Shown here: positions 25,939 to 35,800 of the stretch, piece after piece | Numbering within the stretch: position 1 is the stretch's first letter | Layout of the letters: every line of letters begins with the position of its first letter | Assembly (NCBI RefSeq): GCF_017355835.1 | Contig: NZ_JAFEWF010000005.1 | Location: forward strand, 1 to 64,000 | Direction of reading: 5' to 3' | Length of the DNA: 64,000 bases | Source: Desertivirga brevis | GTDB taxonomy: Bacteria > Bacteroidota > Bacteroidia > Sphingobacteriales > Sphingobacteriaceae | Notes under the pieces: model-generated | Seen by the model: only the letters and a program-made list of their open reading frames with translations | What the model was told of the DNA's origin: nothing | Database searches by the model: none | Program-made: the position numbers and the translations under genes

Positions 25939-27294
25939 ATGAAAAGACAATATTATCTATACATGATGCAGGTTTCGCTGCTTCTATTTTCCTGCTTATT
26001 TTTCTCTTGCGCCAAGTCGCTCAACCCAAGGAGTAATAAGGTAAAATACTCTCAGGAAATGGTGGAAAGAAGAGCATTAAAGAGTTTCTTTTCTAATCGC
26101 TCGGAGCAACAGTTAGCAAAGGCACATTGGGATTATGTTCCAGGTCTTGTCGCCTTTAGTGTTTTGAAGGCTTGGGAGCAATATCCTCAAAAGGAGGAGT
26201 ATTACAAGGTGGTAAAAGCTTATGCCGATCATTGTCTTCAAGGGAAAGACACAATTGCGGTAGGAGCAAGCAATATCGACGACCTGGCAGCAGGAAAGAT
26301 TTTTTTCACTCTTTATGAAAGGGAAATGAAAAAAGGAAATAAGGCTGATGCTGAGCGTTATAAAAACTGTGTTACTTTTCTAAGGAATAAATTGAAATAT
26401 CAGCATAGCCGCATTGGTTCTGGCAAACCTGGTACCGGAGGTTTCTTTCATAAAGCGCAATATCCTAATCAAATGTGGTTAGACGGTCTTTATATGGGTC
26501 CAGCTATGTACGCCGGATGGCAGGGGACTTTTGGGACACAAGAAAGTCGCGAGGAGAATTACAAATCCTGGTCTGACATAGCAATGCAGTTCAAAATCCT
26601 CAACGAGCGGACTTATGATAAATCAAAACAGTTGAACTATCATGCATGGAGCGCAGACCCTCGGGACGAAAATTCTTTCTGGGCAAGAAAGGAAGGAGAA
26701 TACAAGGGATGTTCTCCGGAATTTTGGGGTAGAGGAATGGGGTGGTTCTTCGCTGCATTGGTAGATGTTCTGGAGCTTATGCCTAAAGACCATCCAGATT
26801 ATCAGGCCCTTGTTCAAATAACAAATCAGGTTGCTAAAGGGTTGGCCCGTCATCAGGATAAACGCAGCGGCAACTGGTATCAGTTACTGCAGTATGATGA
26901 ACATAAAAGAGCCGATGACAAAGGTGATCTTATCAATGGCGAGGTTGTTAACAAGTGTGACAATAGTAACTATCTTGAGTCTTCAGCTTCGTCTATGTTC
27001 ACGTATGCTTACCTGAAAGGTATCCGCTTAGGTGCTTTGGATAGAACGGAATTTATGCCTGTGGCAGAAAAGGCCTATAATGGCTTATTGACCAATTTTA
27101 TCCGTGAAGGAGTTAATGGCGAATTAGACATCATTCAATCTTGCGCATCAGCAGGATTAGGCCCGGCCAAAGACAAATCGAGAACAGGAACTATCAATTA
27201 CTATTTATGCGGAAAGGATGTTACTGTTACCCAGAATGAAGGAAAAGCTATCGGTCCGTTTATTTTAGCTAGCTTGGAATACGAGCGTAGGTAG
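25939..27294 (+). CDS. glycoside hydrolase family 105-like lipoprotein (unsaturated rhamnogalacturonyl hydrolase type)
   Basis: 451 residues: signal with lipobox FFSC (Cys24), then an alpha/alpha-barrel of the GH88/GH105 clan. Typical blocks are SNIDDLAAGK, NQMWLDGLYMGPAMYAGW (the Asp of WLDGLYM is the family's catalytic acid), EFWGRGMGWFFAALVDVLE and NYLESSASSMFTYAYLKGIR. Enzymes of this family remove 4,5-unsaturated uronic acids from the end of pectin or other lyase products by a hydration mechanism. As a lipoprotein it should act in the periplasm or on the surface. No polysaccharide lyase or SusCD pair is adjacent, so the substrate is uncertain. Confidence 0.9.
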   Translation: MKRQYYLYMMQVSLLLFSCLFFSCAKSLNPRSNKVKYSQEMVERRALKSFFSNRSEQQLAKAHWDYVPGLVAFSVLKAWEQYPQKEEYYKVVKAYADHCLQGKDTIAVGASNIDDLAAGKIFFTLYEREMKKGNKADAERYKNCVTFLRNKLKYQHSRIGSGKPGTGGFFHKAQYPNQMWLDGLYMGPAMYAGWQGTFGTQESREENYKSWSDIAMQFKILNERTYDKSKQLNYHAWSADPRDENSFWARKEGEYKGCSPEFWGRGMGWFFAALVDVLELMPKDHPDYQALVQITNQVAKGLARHQDKRSGNWYQLLQYDEHKRADDKGDLINGEVVNKCDNSNYLESSASSMFTYAYLKGIRLGALDRTEFMPVAEKAYNGLLTNFIREGVNGELDIIQSCASAGLGPAKDKSRTGTINYYLCGKDVTVTQNEGKAIGPFILASLEYERR

Positions 27295-27389
27295 AATGCT
27301 TTAGTCCTGACATTCAGCATACATTTCCCTACAATAAATCCAGAAATTAGGGGTTTATACTCTTAACTTGTTCACAAAATTCGGGTCTT

Positions 27390-28082
27390 ATGAGAAATGC
27401 GTTAATGATGATCTTCACTTTCTTTGGATGCACAGCACTTGCTCAGGAAAAAACGTTAGACAAATTAGTTACAACTAAGCAGGAAACTGCGGAGGTGAAA
27501 TTAGCCGGAGATGTTACTGTTTCTGCCAAGAAAAGTACTGAAATGGAGGGTGCTAAAACCTTAATCACGAAAGCAGAACGTCAAACCATCGGCCGCCTTA
27601 AGAACGTTTACAAAATAGATGAAGGAATCTTTCGATCTGAACAACCTGGGAGAAATGATTTTAGTGCTTTAGAAGAGATGGGGCTTACTGAAGTATTAAG
27701 CGTTCGTCGCTTTTGGAACGATGATAGGAAAACAAAACATACTGGCTTGAAAACTCATCATATATCTATGAAGGCTGGAGATATTGTTGAACACAAAGTA
27801 GTTAAAGCTTTGAAGGTTATCAGAGACAGAAAAGGACCTCTGTTGATTCACTGCTGGCATGGTGCCGATCGCACTGGAATGCTTGTGGCAATGTATCGCA
27901 TGGTTTTTCAAAATTGGCCTAAAGAAGCAGCGATAGATGAAATGACAAAAGGAGATTTCGGTTTCCATTCTGTTTATGGCAATATCATAGATTTTATCAA
28001 CGAGGCAGATATCCCGAAAATCAAAGAGAAGGTTCTAGGCAAAAATGCTAGTGAAGCAGTATTTGCTGCTGAATTTGAATAA
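27390..28082 (+). CDS. secreted tyrosine/dual-specificity-type phosphatase
   Basis: 230 residues with a signal peptide (cut near LAQ, residue 19) and a phosphatase domain (about 65-215). The CX5R active-site loop is HCWHGADRTGM, with Cys145 and Arg151. Upstream, IDEGIFRSEQPGRNDFSALE is the usual entry of the DSP-like family, and the general acid is probably in the MKAGDIVEHK loop. Such secreted phosphatases may act on phosphorylated sugars, inositol phosphates or proteins; substrate unknown. It follows the GH105 gene by 95 bases on the same strand, and a strong terminator closes it. Confidence 0.88.
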   Translation: MRNALMMIFTFFGCTALAQEKTLDKLVTTKQETAEVKLAGDVTVSAKKSTEMEGAKTLITKAERQTIGRLKNVYKIDEGIFRSEQPGRNDFSALEEMGLTEVLSVRRFWNDDRKTKHTGLKTHHISMKAGDIVEHKVVKALKVIRDRKGPLLIHCWHGADRTGMLVAMYRMVFQNWPKEAAIDEMTKGDFGFHSVYGNIIDFINEADIPKIKEKVLGKNASEAVFAAEFE

Positions 28083-28123
28083 TTTACTACCAGGAACTAA
28101 TAATACTTTTTCCTAATAATTTG

Positions 28124-28165
28124 TGTGGTACTACCGGCAAGCGAAGCTGATAGTACCACATTTTT
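28124..28165 (+). terminator. intrinsic terminator after the phosphatase gene
   Basis: A perfect 10-bp stem (28124-28133 with 28151-28160, loop of 17) followed by five T on the plus strand, 42 bases after the stop codon and just before the end of the convergent small membrane-protein gene. Confidence 0.8.
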
Positions 28166-28167
28166 GT

Positions 28168-28353
28168 TTAGCGCTGCTCCTCGCTTTTTAGGTAGTTTTT
28201 GATATAAAAGCGATACAACTGCAAGAGGATTACCACGGTATAGCATGCTAGTGTTAACCACAGTACAATCTGGGAATATGAAGAATGTGTAATAGATAAA
28301 CCAACATATGTGATCATCCCGATTATTCTTAAAATTCCAATTAGTTGTTTCAT
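28168..28353 (-). CDS. small membrane protein downstream of TlpA-like gene
   Basis: 61 residues with two hydrophobic segments (about 2-20 and 28-48, ending VVILLQLYRFYIKNYLK), and a charged C-terminal tail. No family is recognised. It begins 20 bases after the stop of the TlpA-like gene and would be its operon partner. The membrane topology with a basic, aromatic exit (LYRFYIKNYLKSEEQR) looks like a real protein, but short length and lack of a known family limit certainty. Confidence 0.55.
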   Translation of the reverse strand: MKQLIGILRIIGMITYVGLSITHSSYSQIVLWLTLACYTVVILLQLYRFYIKNYLKSEEQR

Positions 28354-28373
28354 TGTCGTTCTTGTTTATCTCC

Positions 28374-29528
28374 TTACTTTATATATGTCTTTATTTTTTC
28401 TTCAAGTTGTCCCTCTCCGTAACCTACCCATGATCCCAGTACTGTTCCTTCTGGCGAAATCATCACATAATGAGGGATTCCATTCACACCATATCTGGCG
28501 GCTATGCCTGCCATTCCTTTACCGTCATTCAAATTTTCCCAGGATACTTTATGCTGTTCAGAAGCCTTTTGCCAGTTGGCCTTTTTAACGTCTACAGATA
28601 AGCTTACTACAGTTAGTTTGTCCTTGTATTTTTCAGACACCTCCTTTAGTTCTGGCATAGCTGCGATACACGGGCCACAACCCATGCTCCAAAAGTCAAG
28701 TACCAAATATTTTCCTTTATAATCACTTAAAGATCTCTTTTGTCCAGCTAAATTTGAAAATATAGTGTCGGCCATGGGCTCCCCATTTTTAACCACCTTA
28801 GGAGGAAACAAATATGCTTCTATCTCATAACCCTTGTCGGTTTGTTTTTGATTAGGGCTTAGTCGTTTATATAATTCAATAGCAGGTCTTCTTAGAGCAT
28901 TGTTTTGGTACCTTGCAGTCATTGCAACACCATGTAATTTATCTATCCAAATAGTTGTAACTGGAAGAGTTTGCAAAATTTTAATATCTTTTAGACAAAC
29001 AAGATTGGATAGAGAATCCTCCATACGAATAATAGAATCTGCGCTGCGTTTGAATTTCTGTTTTTCATTCTCGTCCGAAGGTATTCCCTTGTTGTAAAGA
29101 ATATTTCTTTTAATAGAAAGCTCCTGTAGTTGATCCAATTGTAACATGGAAGCTTTAGTGAAAAGACTTGCTTCTTTCTGTTCCTTCAAAGGGCTCTCTA
29201 CCGTCCAGGTTCTAAGTAGTTTATTATTTCCGCTGATTTTTATGGTAATACCGGGGCCAGCCCATAGTTCTAACCATTGTGAAGGGAAGCCAGGGCCTCG
29301 TCCTAAAAGAATCAGCTTTGTCACTTGATCTACCGTTCCTCTAAATTTAAAAACACCAGCCCTTACTGTATCAGAAGCAATAGGTTTTAGAAGGTTTCCA
29401 TCATCCTCGTTTAGTGTTATAGGAGTGCCATCTTCAAGCCCTTGCACGAATCCTTCAATCCAATACTGTTTCTGAGCTTTTGCTAACATTGACAACAACA
29501 TAAAGGTTAGGGTAATTATGGGTTTCAT
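28374..29528 (-). CDS. TlpA-like thiol-disulfide oxidoreductase with N-terminal DUF4369-like domain
   Basis: 384 residues with a signal peptide (cut after AKA, near residue 18). Residues about 20-115 form a beta-rich domain like DUF4369, common in Bacteroidota thioredoxins, and a helical linker follows. The C-terminal TlpA/AhpC-TSA domain (about 255-384) has YLVLDFWSMGCGPCIAAMPE, with redox cysteines 284 and 287, and the cis-Pro of GIPHYVMISPEG. It should act in the periplasm to reduce or exchange disulfides, for instance in cytochrome c maturation or stress. Residue 283 region reads CGPC, as in reducing family members. A small membrane-protein gene follows. Confidence 0.92.
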   Translation of the reverse strand: MKPIITLTFMLLSMLAKAQKQYWIEGFVQGLEDGTPITLNEDDGNLLKPIASDTVRAGVFKFRGTVDQVTKLILLGRGPGFPSQWLELWAGPGITIKISGNNKLLRTWTVESPLKEQKEASLFTKASMLQLDQLQELSIKRNILYNKGIPSDENEKQKFKRSADSIIRMEDSLSNLVCLKDIKILQTLPVTTIWIDKLHGVAMTARYQNNALRRPAIELYKRLSPNQKQTDKGYEIEAYLFPPKVVKNGEPMADTIFSNLAGQKRSLSDYKGKYLVLDFWSMGCGPCIAAMPELKEVSEKYKDKLTVVSLSVDVKKANWQKASEQHKVSWENLNDGKGMAGIAARYGVNGIPHYVMISPEGTVLGSWVGYGEGQLEEKIKTYIK

Positions 29529-29709
29529 AGCAGGAAAGTTTTATTTAAAGGTAAGAAAATAAATGTGTGGAAAAAGGAAAAGAATTTCTCGTTACAAAAA
29601 ATGACTTTAATAGAGACCTTCAGATTTAAACGATTACTTTCAAGAATCCATTACTAGCTTAAATTATAATTGCTAAATTGACTTTTGAAATTATCCACAA
29701 TAAACATTT

Positions 29710-30414
29710 ATGAAAAATACTTTGTCACTTTTTTGCTTGCTTCTCGCTGCTTGTACCGGAACTCCAAATCGAAAGGCTGAAACAATTCGGGTTACCGGAG
29801 AGGGAAAGATCCGAGCAAAACCAGACCTTGTAATATTAACAATTCAAGTCGCATTTACTCAACTGAGAATGGCCGACGCGGTGAAGATGACCCAGAATAC
29901 TGTTGATTCGGTTCTTAATATTCTTGAAAAATTTGGCACCAATGAGAATGATATAAAAACCAGTAGTATATCGGCTAATAAACATTATGAGTATAATGGA
30001 AGAGCCAATGTATTTACGGGTTATCAGGCAGAACAATCTATTGACTTCGTACTTCACGACATAAAAAAGTTCACAGTATTAACCGGAAAACTTTTGGAAA
30101 CAAAGATCAGTAGTATTTCGAGAATCCAGTTTGACCATTCGAAATCTGACAGCTTGTTCCGGGAGGCCGATCTCCTGGCGTATGATGATGCTTTCCAGTC
30201 GGCCAAGAAGTTAAGTGACCGGGCAAACGTAAGTTTAGGTAAGCTTGTCTTCTTGAGCAATGCAGGAGGATCGGATACGAACGGAGATAACTACTACGGC
30301 TCTAATGAAGAGATTCAAACCTTTGCTAAAGGATATGGAGGGAACGGTTTTAAAATCTCACCAGAAGTGATGGAGTTTAAACGAACTGTTATCTCTGAGT
30401 ACGAAATAGAATAG
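29710..30414 (+). CDS. SIMPL-domain (DUF541) lipoprotein
   Basis: 234 residues: lipobox LLAAC (Cys15), then a full SIMPL/DUF541 domain (about 25-232). Landmarks are IRVTGEGKIRAKPDLVILTI at the start, NDIKTSSISANKHYEYNG, GYQAEQSIDFVLHDIKKF, then ALAYDDA-like LLAYDDAFQSAKKLSDRANV. E. coli YggE belongs here and is linked with oxidative-stress protection; some members form ring-shaped oligomers. It is the only gene of its unit, convergent with the repeat lipoprotein gene. Confidence 0.9.
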   Translation: MKNTLSLFCLLLAACTGTPNRKAETIRVTGEGKIRAKPDLVILTIQVAFTQLRMADAVKMTQNTVDSVLNILEKFGTNENDIKTSSISANKHYEYNGRANVFTGYQAEQSIDFVLHDIKKFTVLTGKLLETKISSISRIQFDHSKSDSLFREADLLAYDDAFQSAKKLSDRANVSLGKLVFLSNAGGSDTNGDNYYGSNEEIQTFAKGYGGNGFKISPEVMEFKRTVISEYEIE

Positions 30415-30525
30415 GTATACCAATAAACATCAGTTGGACCCTGGGTTGGCCTGGTACCGAAGGTGAGATAAAAAGTTCTGTAAGAGCAATTCGGATGAAG
30501 TTAACAAAAAAGCCAGTATCGAGAC

Positions 30526-31020
30526 TTACAACTTCTTCAGAGCGATCTTCCTTAACTGGTTATTTTCCTCGTTCTGGGCAACTTTGGCAAGCTCTCTTTT
30601 ATCAGTGAGCTTTTTGATCGCCATTTTCCTTAATTGGGTATTTTTCTCGTTTTCGGCTACATTTCCTAATTCACGCTGGTCTGTAAGTTTAGAGATAGCA
30701 AGTTGTCTTAATTGCCGGTCTTTTTCATGTTCAGCAACTTTGCCTAATTCCCTCTGGTTTGAAAGTCGCTCGATAGCAAGTTTCCTTAGTTGCTTGTTTT
30801 GCTCATGCTGTGCTACCTTACCTAACTCCCGTTGATTGGTCAGCCTTTCTATGGCTAACTTTCTCAATCTTACATTTTTCTCGTCCTCCGCAATGTCGCC
30901 AAGTTTGCGTTGACCGAGGCGCGTTTCTGATTTTTTGTAAGATGTTGATGCTAACTCTTGTTTAGATGAACATGCTTGTAAAGCTGTTACAAAAACTAGT
31001 AAGTAAATGAAGTTCCTCAT
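30526..31020 (-). CDS. lipoprotein made of five 26-residue helical repeats
   Basis: 164 residues from the ATG at 31020, which gives signal plus lipobox ALQAC (Cys17); an ATG 8 codons earlier weakens the signal. From about residue 33 to the end the protein is five near-identical units of 26 residues, consensus LTNQRELGKVAQHEQNKQLR followed by KLAIEK. The pattern L..Q..L..VA.......R..A...L recalls variant HEAT-like repeats. It is highly charged, without cysteines after the lipobox, and would be a short helical solenoid or long helix anchored in the outer or inner membrane. Function unknown; a binding scaffold is plausible. Confidence 0.8.
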   Translation of the reverse strand: MRNFIYLLVFVTALQACSSKQELASTSYKKSETRLGQRKLGDIAEDEKNVRLRKLAIERLTNQRELGKVAQHEQNKQLRKLAIERLSNQRELGKVAEHEKDRQLRQLAISKLTDQRELGNVAENEKNTQLRKMAIKKLTDKRELAKVAQNEENNQLRKIALKKL

Positions 31021-31162
31021 GATTTGATTTTGCCTACTTTTCATTGGAGAGAATAAAGGTAATTAAGTTTAATCTCCGTATGCATTTAAAATACTTTTAT
31101 TAAGTAGTGGACGTCTCAGTAGTTATAGGAATCGCGCGATCAGCACAATTTCTTTAACGTAA

Positions 31163-32257
31163 CTATATATCCGTGCGGCTTAAAATTTCGTGGATCTTTG
31201 TATCTAACTCTTTAGTTGCGGCCTCAAGTAATCCTAATTCATCAGTTTTTCGAAGAGCGTTAGATTCTTTCATTAGCGACACTATTCCAAGGATTGAGGA
31301 TACCGGACGTCGGAGCTCATGAGCTTGAATAAAAGCAATAGTATTTAGCGATTCACTTTTTTGGCGAGAAAGGTGTTCGTGCTTTACTTTTGAGGTTATA
31401 TCTGAAAAATTAACTGATAATCCGAATATTTCCCCTTCTGTAGTAAATGCCGGTTCGATTTTAAGCAAGTACCAAAAATAACTGCCGCCAACCTCTAAAT
31501 TGACTTCATCAAATACCGCCGTTCCTCCCAAGGCCTTTCTACAATCCATATAGAATTTACTGAAACTTTCCACAGGAAAATAATAGGTAATCGATCTTCC
31601 CTTTTCTGGTATTTCTCCATTAAGCTCCTTTACAAATCTTGCCCAAGTTTTATTAAATGCCAGAATCTCAAAGTCCCTTGATAAGAGTAAGTGATTATCA
31701 ATAGAGCTTTCGAAAAAGGAGCGAAGTTCGTTTTCCTTCTTCTTTGCATCATCCAATTGTTCCCGGATCAGCTTCAAACTCTCGTCCAATTCAAGCAGGT
31801 AAACTACCTGCTTAGAAAGCATCTCTAAAGTCCGTTTCTGAAGGTCGCTTAATTCTCCCGGTGCCTGGTCAATTACACAAAGGCTTCCAAGATGGTATCC
31901 CTCCGAGGTGGTTAAAGGGCTTCCTGCATAAAAACGGATGTGAGGATTACCTGTTACCAAAGGATTCAAGGCAAACCGCTCATCCATTTGTGCATCTTTA
32001 ACAACCATGAATGCTCCATTGTCAACCACATGAGTACAAAATGAATCTTGTCTTGAGGTTGTATCCGAATCGAAACCTTGTTTAAACCGGATATATTGAA
32101 TATCCGTATCAATGAAGGTGATAAGAGCTGTAGGGGTCTTACAAACTTCTGCTGCAAGTTGAACAATCGTGTTAAGCTCACGCTCTACTTCGAATTCCCT
32201 ATCAACAAACCGTTTTACCTGTTCTATTCTATTTTGCTCTTTTTCAGCCTGGATCAT
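31163..32257 (-). CDS. GAF-PAS sensor with HisKA domain but no ATPase domain
   Basis: 364 residues, cytoplasmic. A GAF domain (about 25-155, with TALITFIDTDIQYIRFKQG and GSPLTTSEGYHLGSLCVIDQ) is followed by a PAS-like domain (about 180-300, with LLSRDFEILAFNKTWARFV), and a histidine-kinase dimerisation segment (about 305-364) with the H-box FIQAHELRRPVSSILGIVSL. The protein stops there: no N, G1 or G2 box follows, and I see no frame-shifted continuation downstream. It could dimerise with or be phosphorylated by another kinase. No response-regulator gene is adjacent; the neighbours are a repeat lipoprotein gene and a GntR gene. Confidence 0.85.
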   Translation of the reverse strand: MIQAEKEQNRIEQVKRFVDREFEVERELNTIVQLAAEVCKTPTALITFIDTDIQYIRFKQGFDSDTTSRQDSFCTHVVDNGAFMVVKDAQMDERFALNPLVTGNPHIRFYAGSPLTTSEGYHLGSLCVIDQAPGELSDLQKRTLEMLSKQVVYLLELDESLKLIREQLDDAKKKENELRSFFESSIDNHLLLSRDFEILAFNKTWARFVKELNGEIPEKGRSITYYFPVESFSKFYMDCRKALGGTAVFDEVNLEVGGSYFWYLLKIEPAFTTEGEIFGLSVNFSDITSKVKHEHLSRQKSESLNTIAFIQAHELRRPVSSILGIVSLMKESNALRKTDELGLLEAATKELDTKIHEILSRTDI

Positions 32258-32406
32258 ACCTCTGATATTTGATTTTCTATCGAATACCTTATACTATCTC
32301 TTAAATAAAAAAGTTTAAGATTGGTTTTGATATAGGTATTTTACTCTCAGTATTTGTGGCTGAAGTTTTTGCGAATTAAAAATATTGTTGAAAACGCTAC
32401 AACAAT

Positions 32407-32670
32407 TTATCTCGATGGTACCATAGACAGATGAATAAAGAAGCCTTTACCCTTTTCCCATTTAACAAGTCCCTCCTTTGCCAGATGAGTATAAGCCCTC
32501 ATAGGGGTAGCTTTAGAAATGCTTAAGCTACGACTCAGTTCTACAATTGATGGAAGGGGCAAATGCGGCTCAAATTTCCCTTGTTTAATACCTTTTTTTA
32601 GTTGAACAGCCAATTGTTGATAAAGCGGCTTTGATGAAACCGAATCCAGTTTTAGCGACAGGCCTGACAT
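32407..32670 (-). CDS. minimal GntR-type DNA-binding protein
   Basis: 87 residues consisting only of the winged helix-turn-helix: KPLYQQLAVQLKKGIKQGKF, PLPSIVELSRSLSISKATPM and AYTHLAKEGLVKWEKGKGFF. Normal GntR proteins carry a further 120-400-residue effector or aminotransferase domain; here the stop follows the wing at once. In Bacteroidota such short forms exist as stand-alone regulators. The beginning LSLKLDSVSSKPLYQQLA looks like the MocR/YtrA type. It stands alone, without obvious target genes next to it. Confidence 0.85.
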   Translation of the reverse strand: MSGLSLKLDSVSSKPLYQQLAVQLKKGIKQGKFEPHLPLPSIVELSRSLSISKATPMRAYTHLAKEGLVKWEKGKGFFIHLSMVPSR

Positions 32671-32815
32671 AAGCTTTGATGAATAATTTAATAATTGATT
32701 ATGTCCGAAGGTATGAAGGATAGGGAAATTTAACCCGTACTATACGTCCTGAATTTCCATCCTTAACGTTTCATTTTAGGAAAAAAAAGCGTTCCGGAGG
32801 CTTTTACACGCATAT

Positions 32816-35800
32816 TTACTGGCGTATCTGGTCTTTTTGGTATTCGGAAGGGGATAATCCAAATTCCATTTTAAAGCACCTTCTGAAATGATCTGCATTG
32901 GCGAAGCCGACTAAAAAGGCTACCTCGTTTACATTAAATTTACGATCACTTAGTAATTGCTTTGCTCTTTTCAGTCTAATCTCTTTTATCAGATCAGCCA
33001 CATTCAAACCACTAAGGGTTTTAATCTTTCTATACAACTGGGAGCGACTTATTCCAATGCTGTTACAAATAGTTTCAACATTTAATTCGGGGTCAGCAAT
33101 ACGTTCTTCAACTAGCTTGAGAAAGTTTTGGAGGAGCTTGTCGTCAGAGGAAACAGGAGCATCATTTGTTGGTTCTAAGGAGATCTGTTTCCTGTACTTC
33201 TCTTTTAAGTGTAGCCTCGACAGCAACAGGTTCTTTACGCGGGCCGTTAGATGTGCCAGGTTAAAAGGCTTGGTTATGTAATCATCGGCTCCTGTTTCAT
33301 AACCTTCAATCTCACTTTCAATAGGTGTTTTGGCAGTAAGTAAGATTACCGGAACATGGGCTGTTTTGGGATTTGTTTTAATTCGTGCGCAAAACTCTTT
33401 TCCATCCATTTCAGGCATCATCACGTCTGAAATCACAAGGTCAGGAATATTTTTTTCTGCAAGTTCGAGCCCTTGTTTACCATTCGATGCTTCCTGTATA
33501 TCGTAAAAGGGCTCGAAATGCTGACTAAGGTAATGTCGCAAGTCGGGACTATCATCAACGATCAGGAGTAACGGCCGGGCACCATTAATTAAAGCAGGAT
33601 TTGAGTTACCAGGATCAAATAGGGAAGTAGTAAGGTCGCTGGGATATGTTTGTTGAGTTACCTGTACATTTTCTTCCCTTAGCTGTTCGTCATTAGCGGT
33701 TGCAGCAAGATTCATAGGAATAGCCACAGTAAATGTCGTCTTAAATAGCTCTTTATATTCTTTGGTTGAATCTATTGATCTTGAGCTTACTGTGATTGAT
33801 CCACGATGTTGTTCAACTAGTCCCCGGGAATAGGCAAGACCAAGTCCCGTACCCCCTGTAATACTTGATTTACCTTGTTTAAATGGCTCAAAAATCACTT
33901 CCTTATCACTCTCTGGAATTTCTCTTCCTATATTTGACACAGCTATAATAACGAATTCTGTAGCATCCCTGATTTCTGATTGGAGATCTACTTCAATTAT
34001 GGTATTTGATGCTCCGAACTTAATTGCGTTCGAAAGAAGATTGGAAAATATTTTTTCGATCTTATCCTCATCATAAATCAATACAATAGGGTTCTGAGGT
34101 GAGTTAAGCCTAATTGTCTTATTGTTTTCCTTCAAAAGTGGTTCAAAGGATATTATCAATTGCTTTATTAAGACCTCCAGATTATGCTGTTGCAGGTCAA
34201 GAGTCGTATTCCCTGTTTCCAACCGTCTGAAGTCTAGAAGTTGATTTACCATTCTTAGTAATCTCTCTGCATTGCTTCTCAATATCCGCAATTGTTCAGA
34301 AAAGGCAGCTGGGTCATGGACCAGGGTAGGTAGTTTTTCCAGTGGGGCAAGAATAAGTGTTAAGGGCGTTTTTACTTCATGCGAGACGTTTGTAAAGAAC
34401 TGCAATTTTTGCTTCTCCAGTTCCTGCTCTTTGCTTTTCATCAACACCTGATTTTGTAAGGCATTGAAGCGAGAAGAATAGAGATGATAGATATAAATCA
34501 GTCCACCGGCAAGAAGAATATAGAAGAGGTAGGCGATGTTGCTTGCCCAAAAAGGTGGTTGTATAATGATTGAGAGTTGAACAGGCTTTTCATTCCAAAT
34601 ACCGTCACTATTGGATGACTTTACCTGAAAGGTATACGACCCCGGATCGAGATTTGAATAAGTAGCGACACGCCTTTTGGCATCAGTATAGGTCCAATCC
34701 TTGTCAAAACCATCTAGCTTATAAGCGTATTTGTTACCGTTAGGATTGGCATAATGCAGGCCTGCGAATTCAATAGAAAAGCTTTTGTCTTTATAGCCAA
34801 GTTGCAATTCTGCAGTAAGGTATAAAGGTTTTCTAAGAATCACCCGCCCGTTCACTTCCTGGTTTATTTCAATCGGATGTCCCAATATTTGCAGTTCTGT
34901 AAGAACTGTTCTTGGCAAGGTGCGATCAGTGCTGACTTTATCGGGATTGAAGTAATTTACACCGTTGTTAGATCCAAAATAAAGAATTCCCTCAGAGCTG
35001 TTTCTGAAGACAGCTTGCTCAGAAAAATCATTGCTCTGTAAACCATCCTGTATCGAATAGGTCCGAAATACCCCGGTTTTCTTCTCCAGCCTTGTAATCC
35101 CTTTCTTGTGGCTAATCCAAAGGCGTCCACTACTATCTTCGGTAATTGCCGCTATCAGAATTCCCTCTAATTCCGAGCCTTCAAAATATCGTGTGAATTT
35201 TTTCGAAGAGGGTGAATAGCGTTGTAAACCACCCCCGGTTCCTATCCATATTTCACCGTCCTTGTCCTCGTACAAGGAGTAAATATGATTATCTATAAGA
35301 TCATTATTTTTGCTAAGAGATGCCAAAAAACGGTTTACCAGTTTTACCGTATCTCCAACAGGCTTTAAAACACTAATTCCACCAGTTTCTGTTCCTACCC
35401 ATATTAAACCACTATTGTCTTGTAAGATGCACTTCGCGTCTCTTGTATTCAAGGTCTTTTTATGATGATATTTGATTAGAGTATCCCTTGAAACAATAAA
35501 TTTGAAAATCCCCTCACGTCGCGTTGCTATCCAGATGTTACGGTCCTTGTCTTCAATAAGACCGAATACCGTATGTGTATATCTGTTAATACTTTCAAAC
35601 CCACGAGTTTTGCCCGACCTTCCATCGTACTTTAACAAACCTTTTCTGCTTCCAATCCACACATCACCTCTACTATCACATAAAATAGATCTTACTTGGT
35701 TAAAGCTTAGTCCAATTTTGTCAGGCTTACCCAAGCTTAGTTGCCTTGTTCCTTTTGCACCAATGATAGTGATGCCTTTGTCGTAGGTTCCTACCCAAAG

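Noticed and set aside
31045..31162. Looked for a frameshifted ATPase domain after the HisKA-only sensor
   Set aside because: The region downstream is short, AT-rich and without N or G boxes in any frame, so no hidden domain is present.
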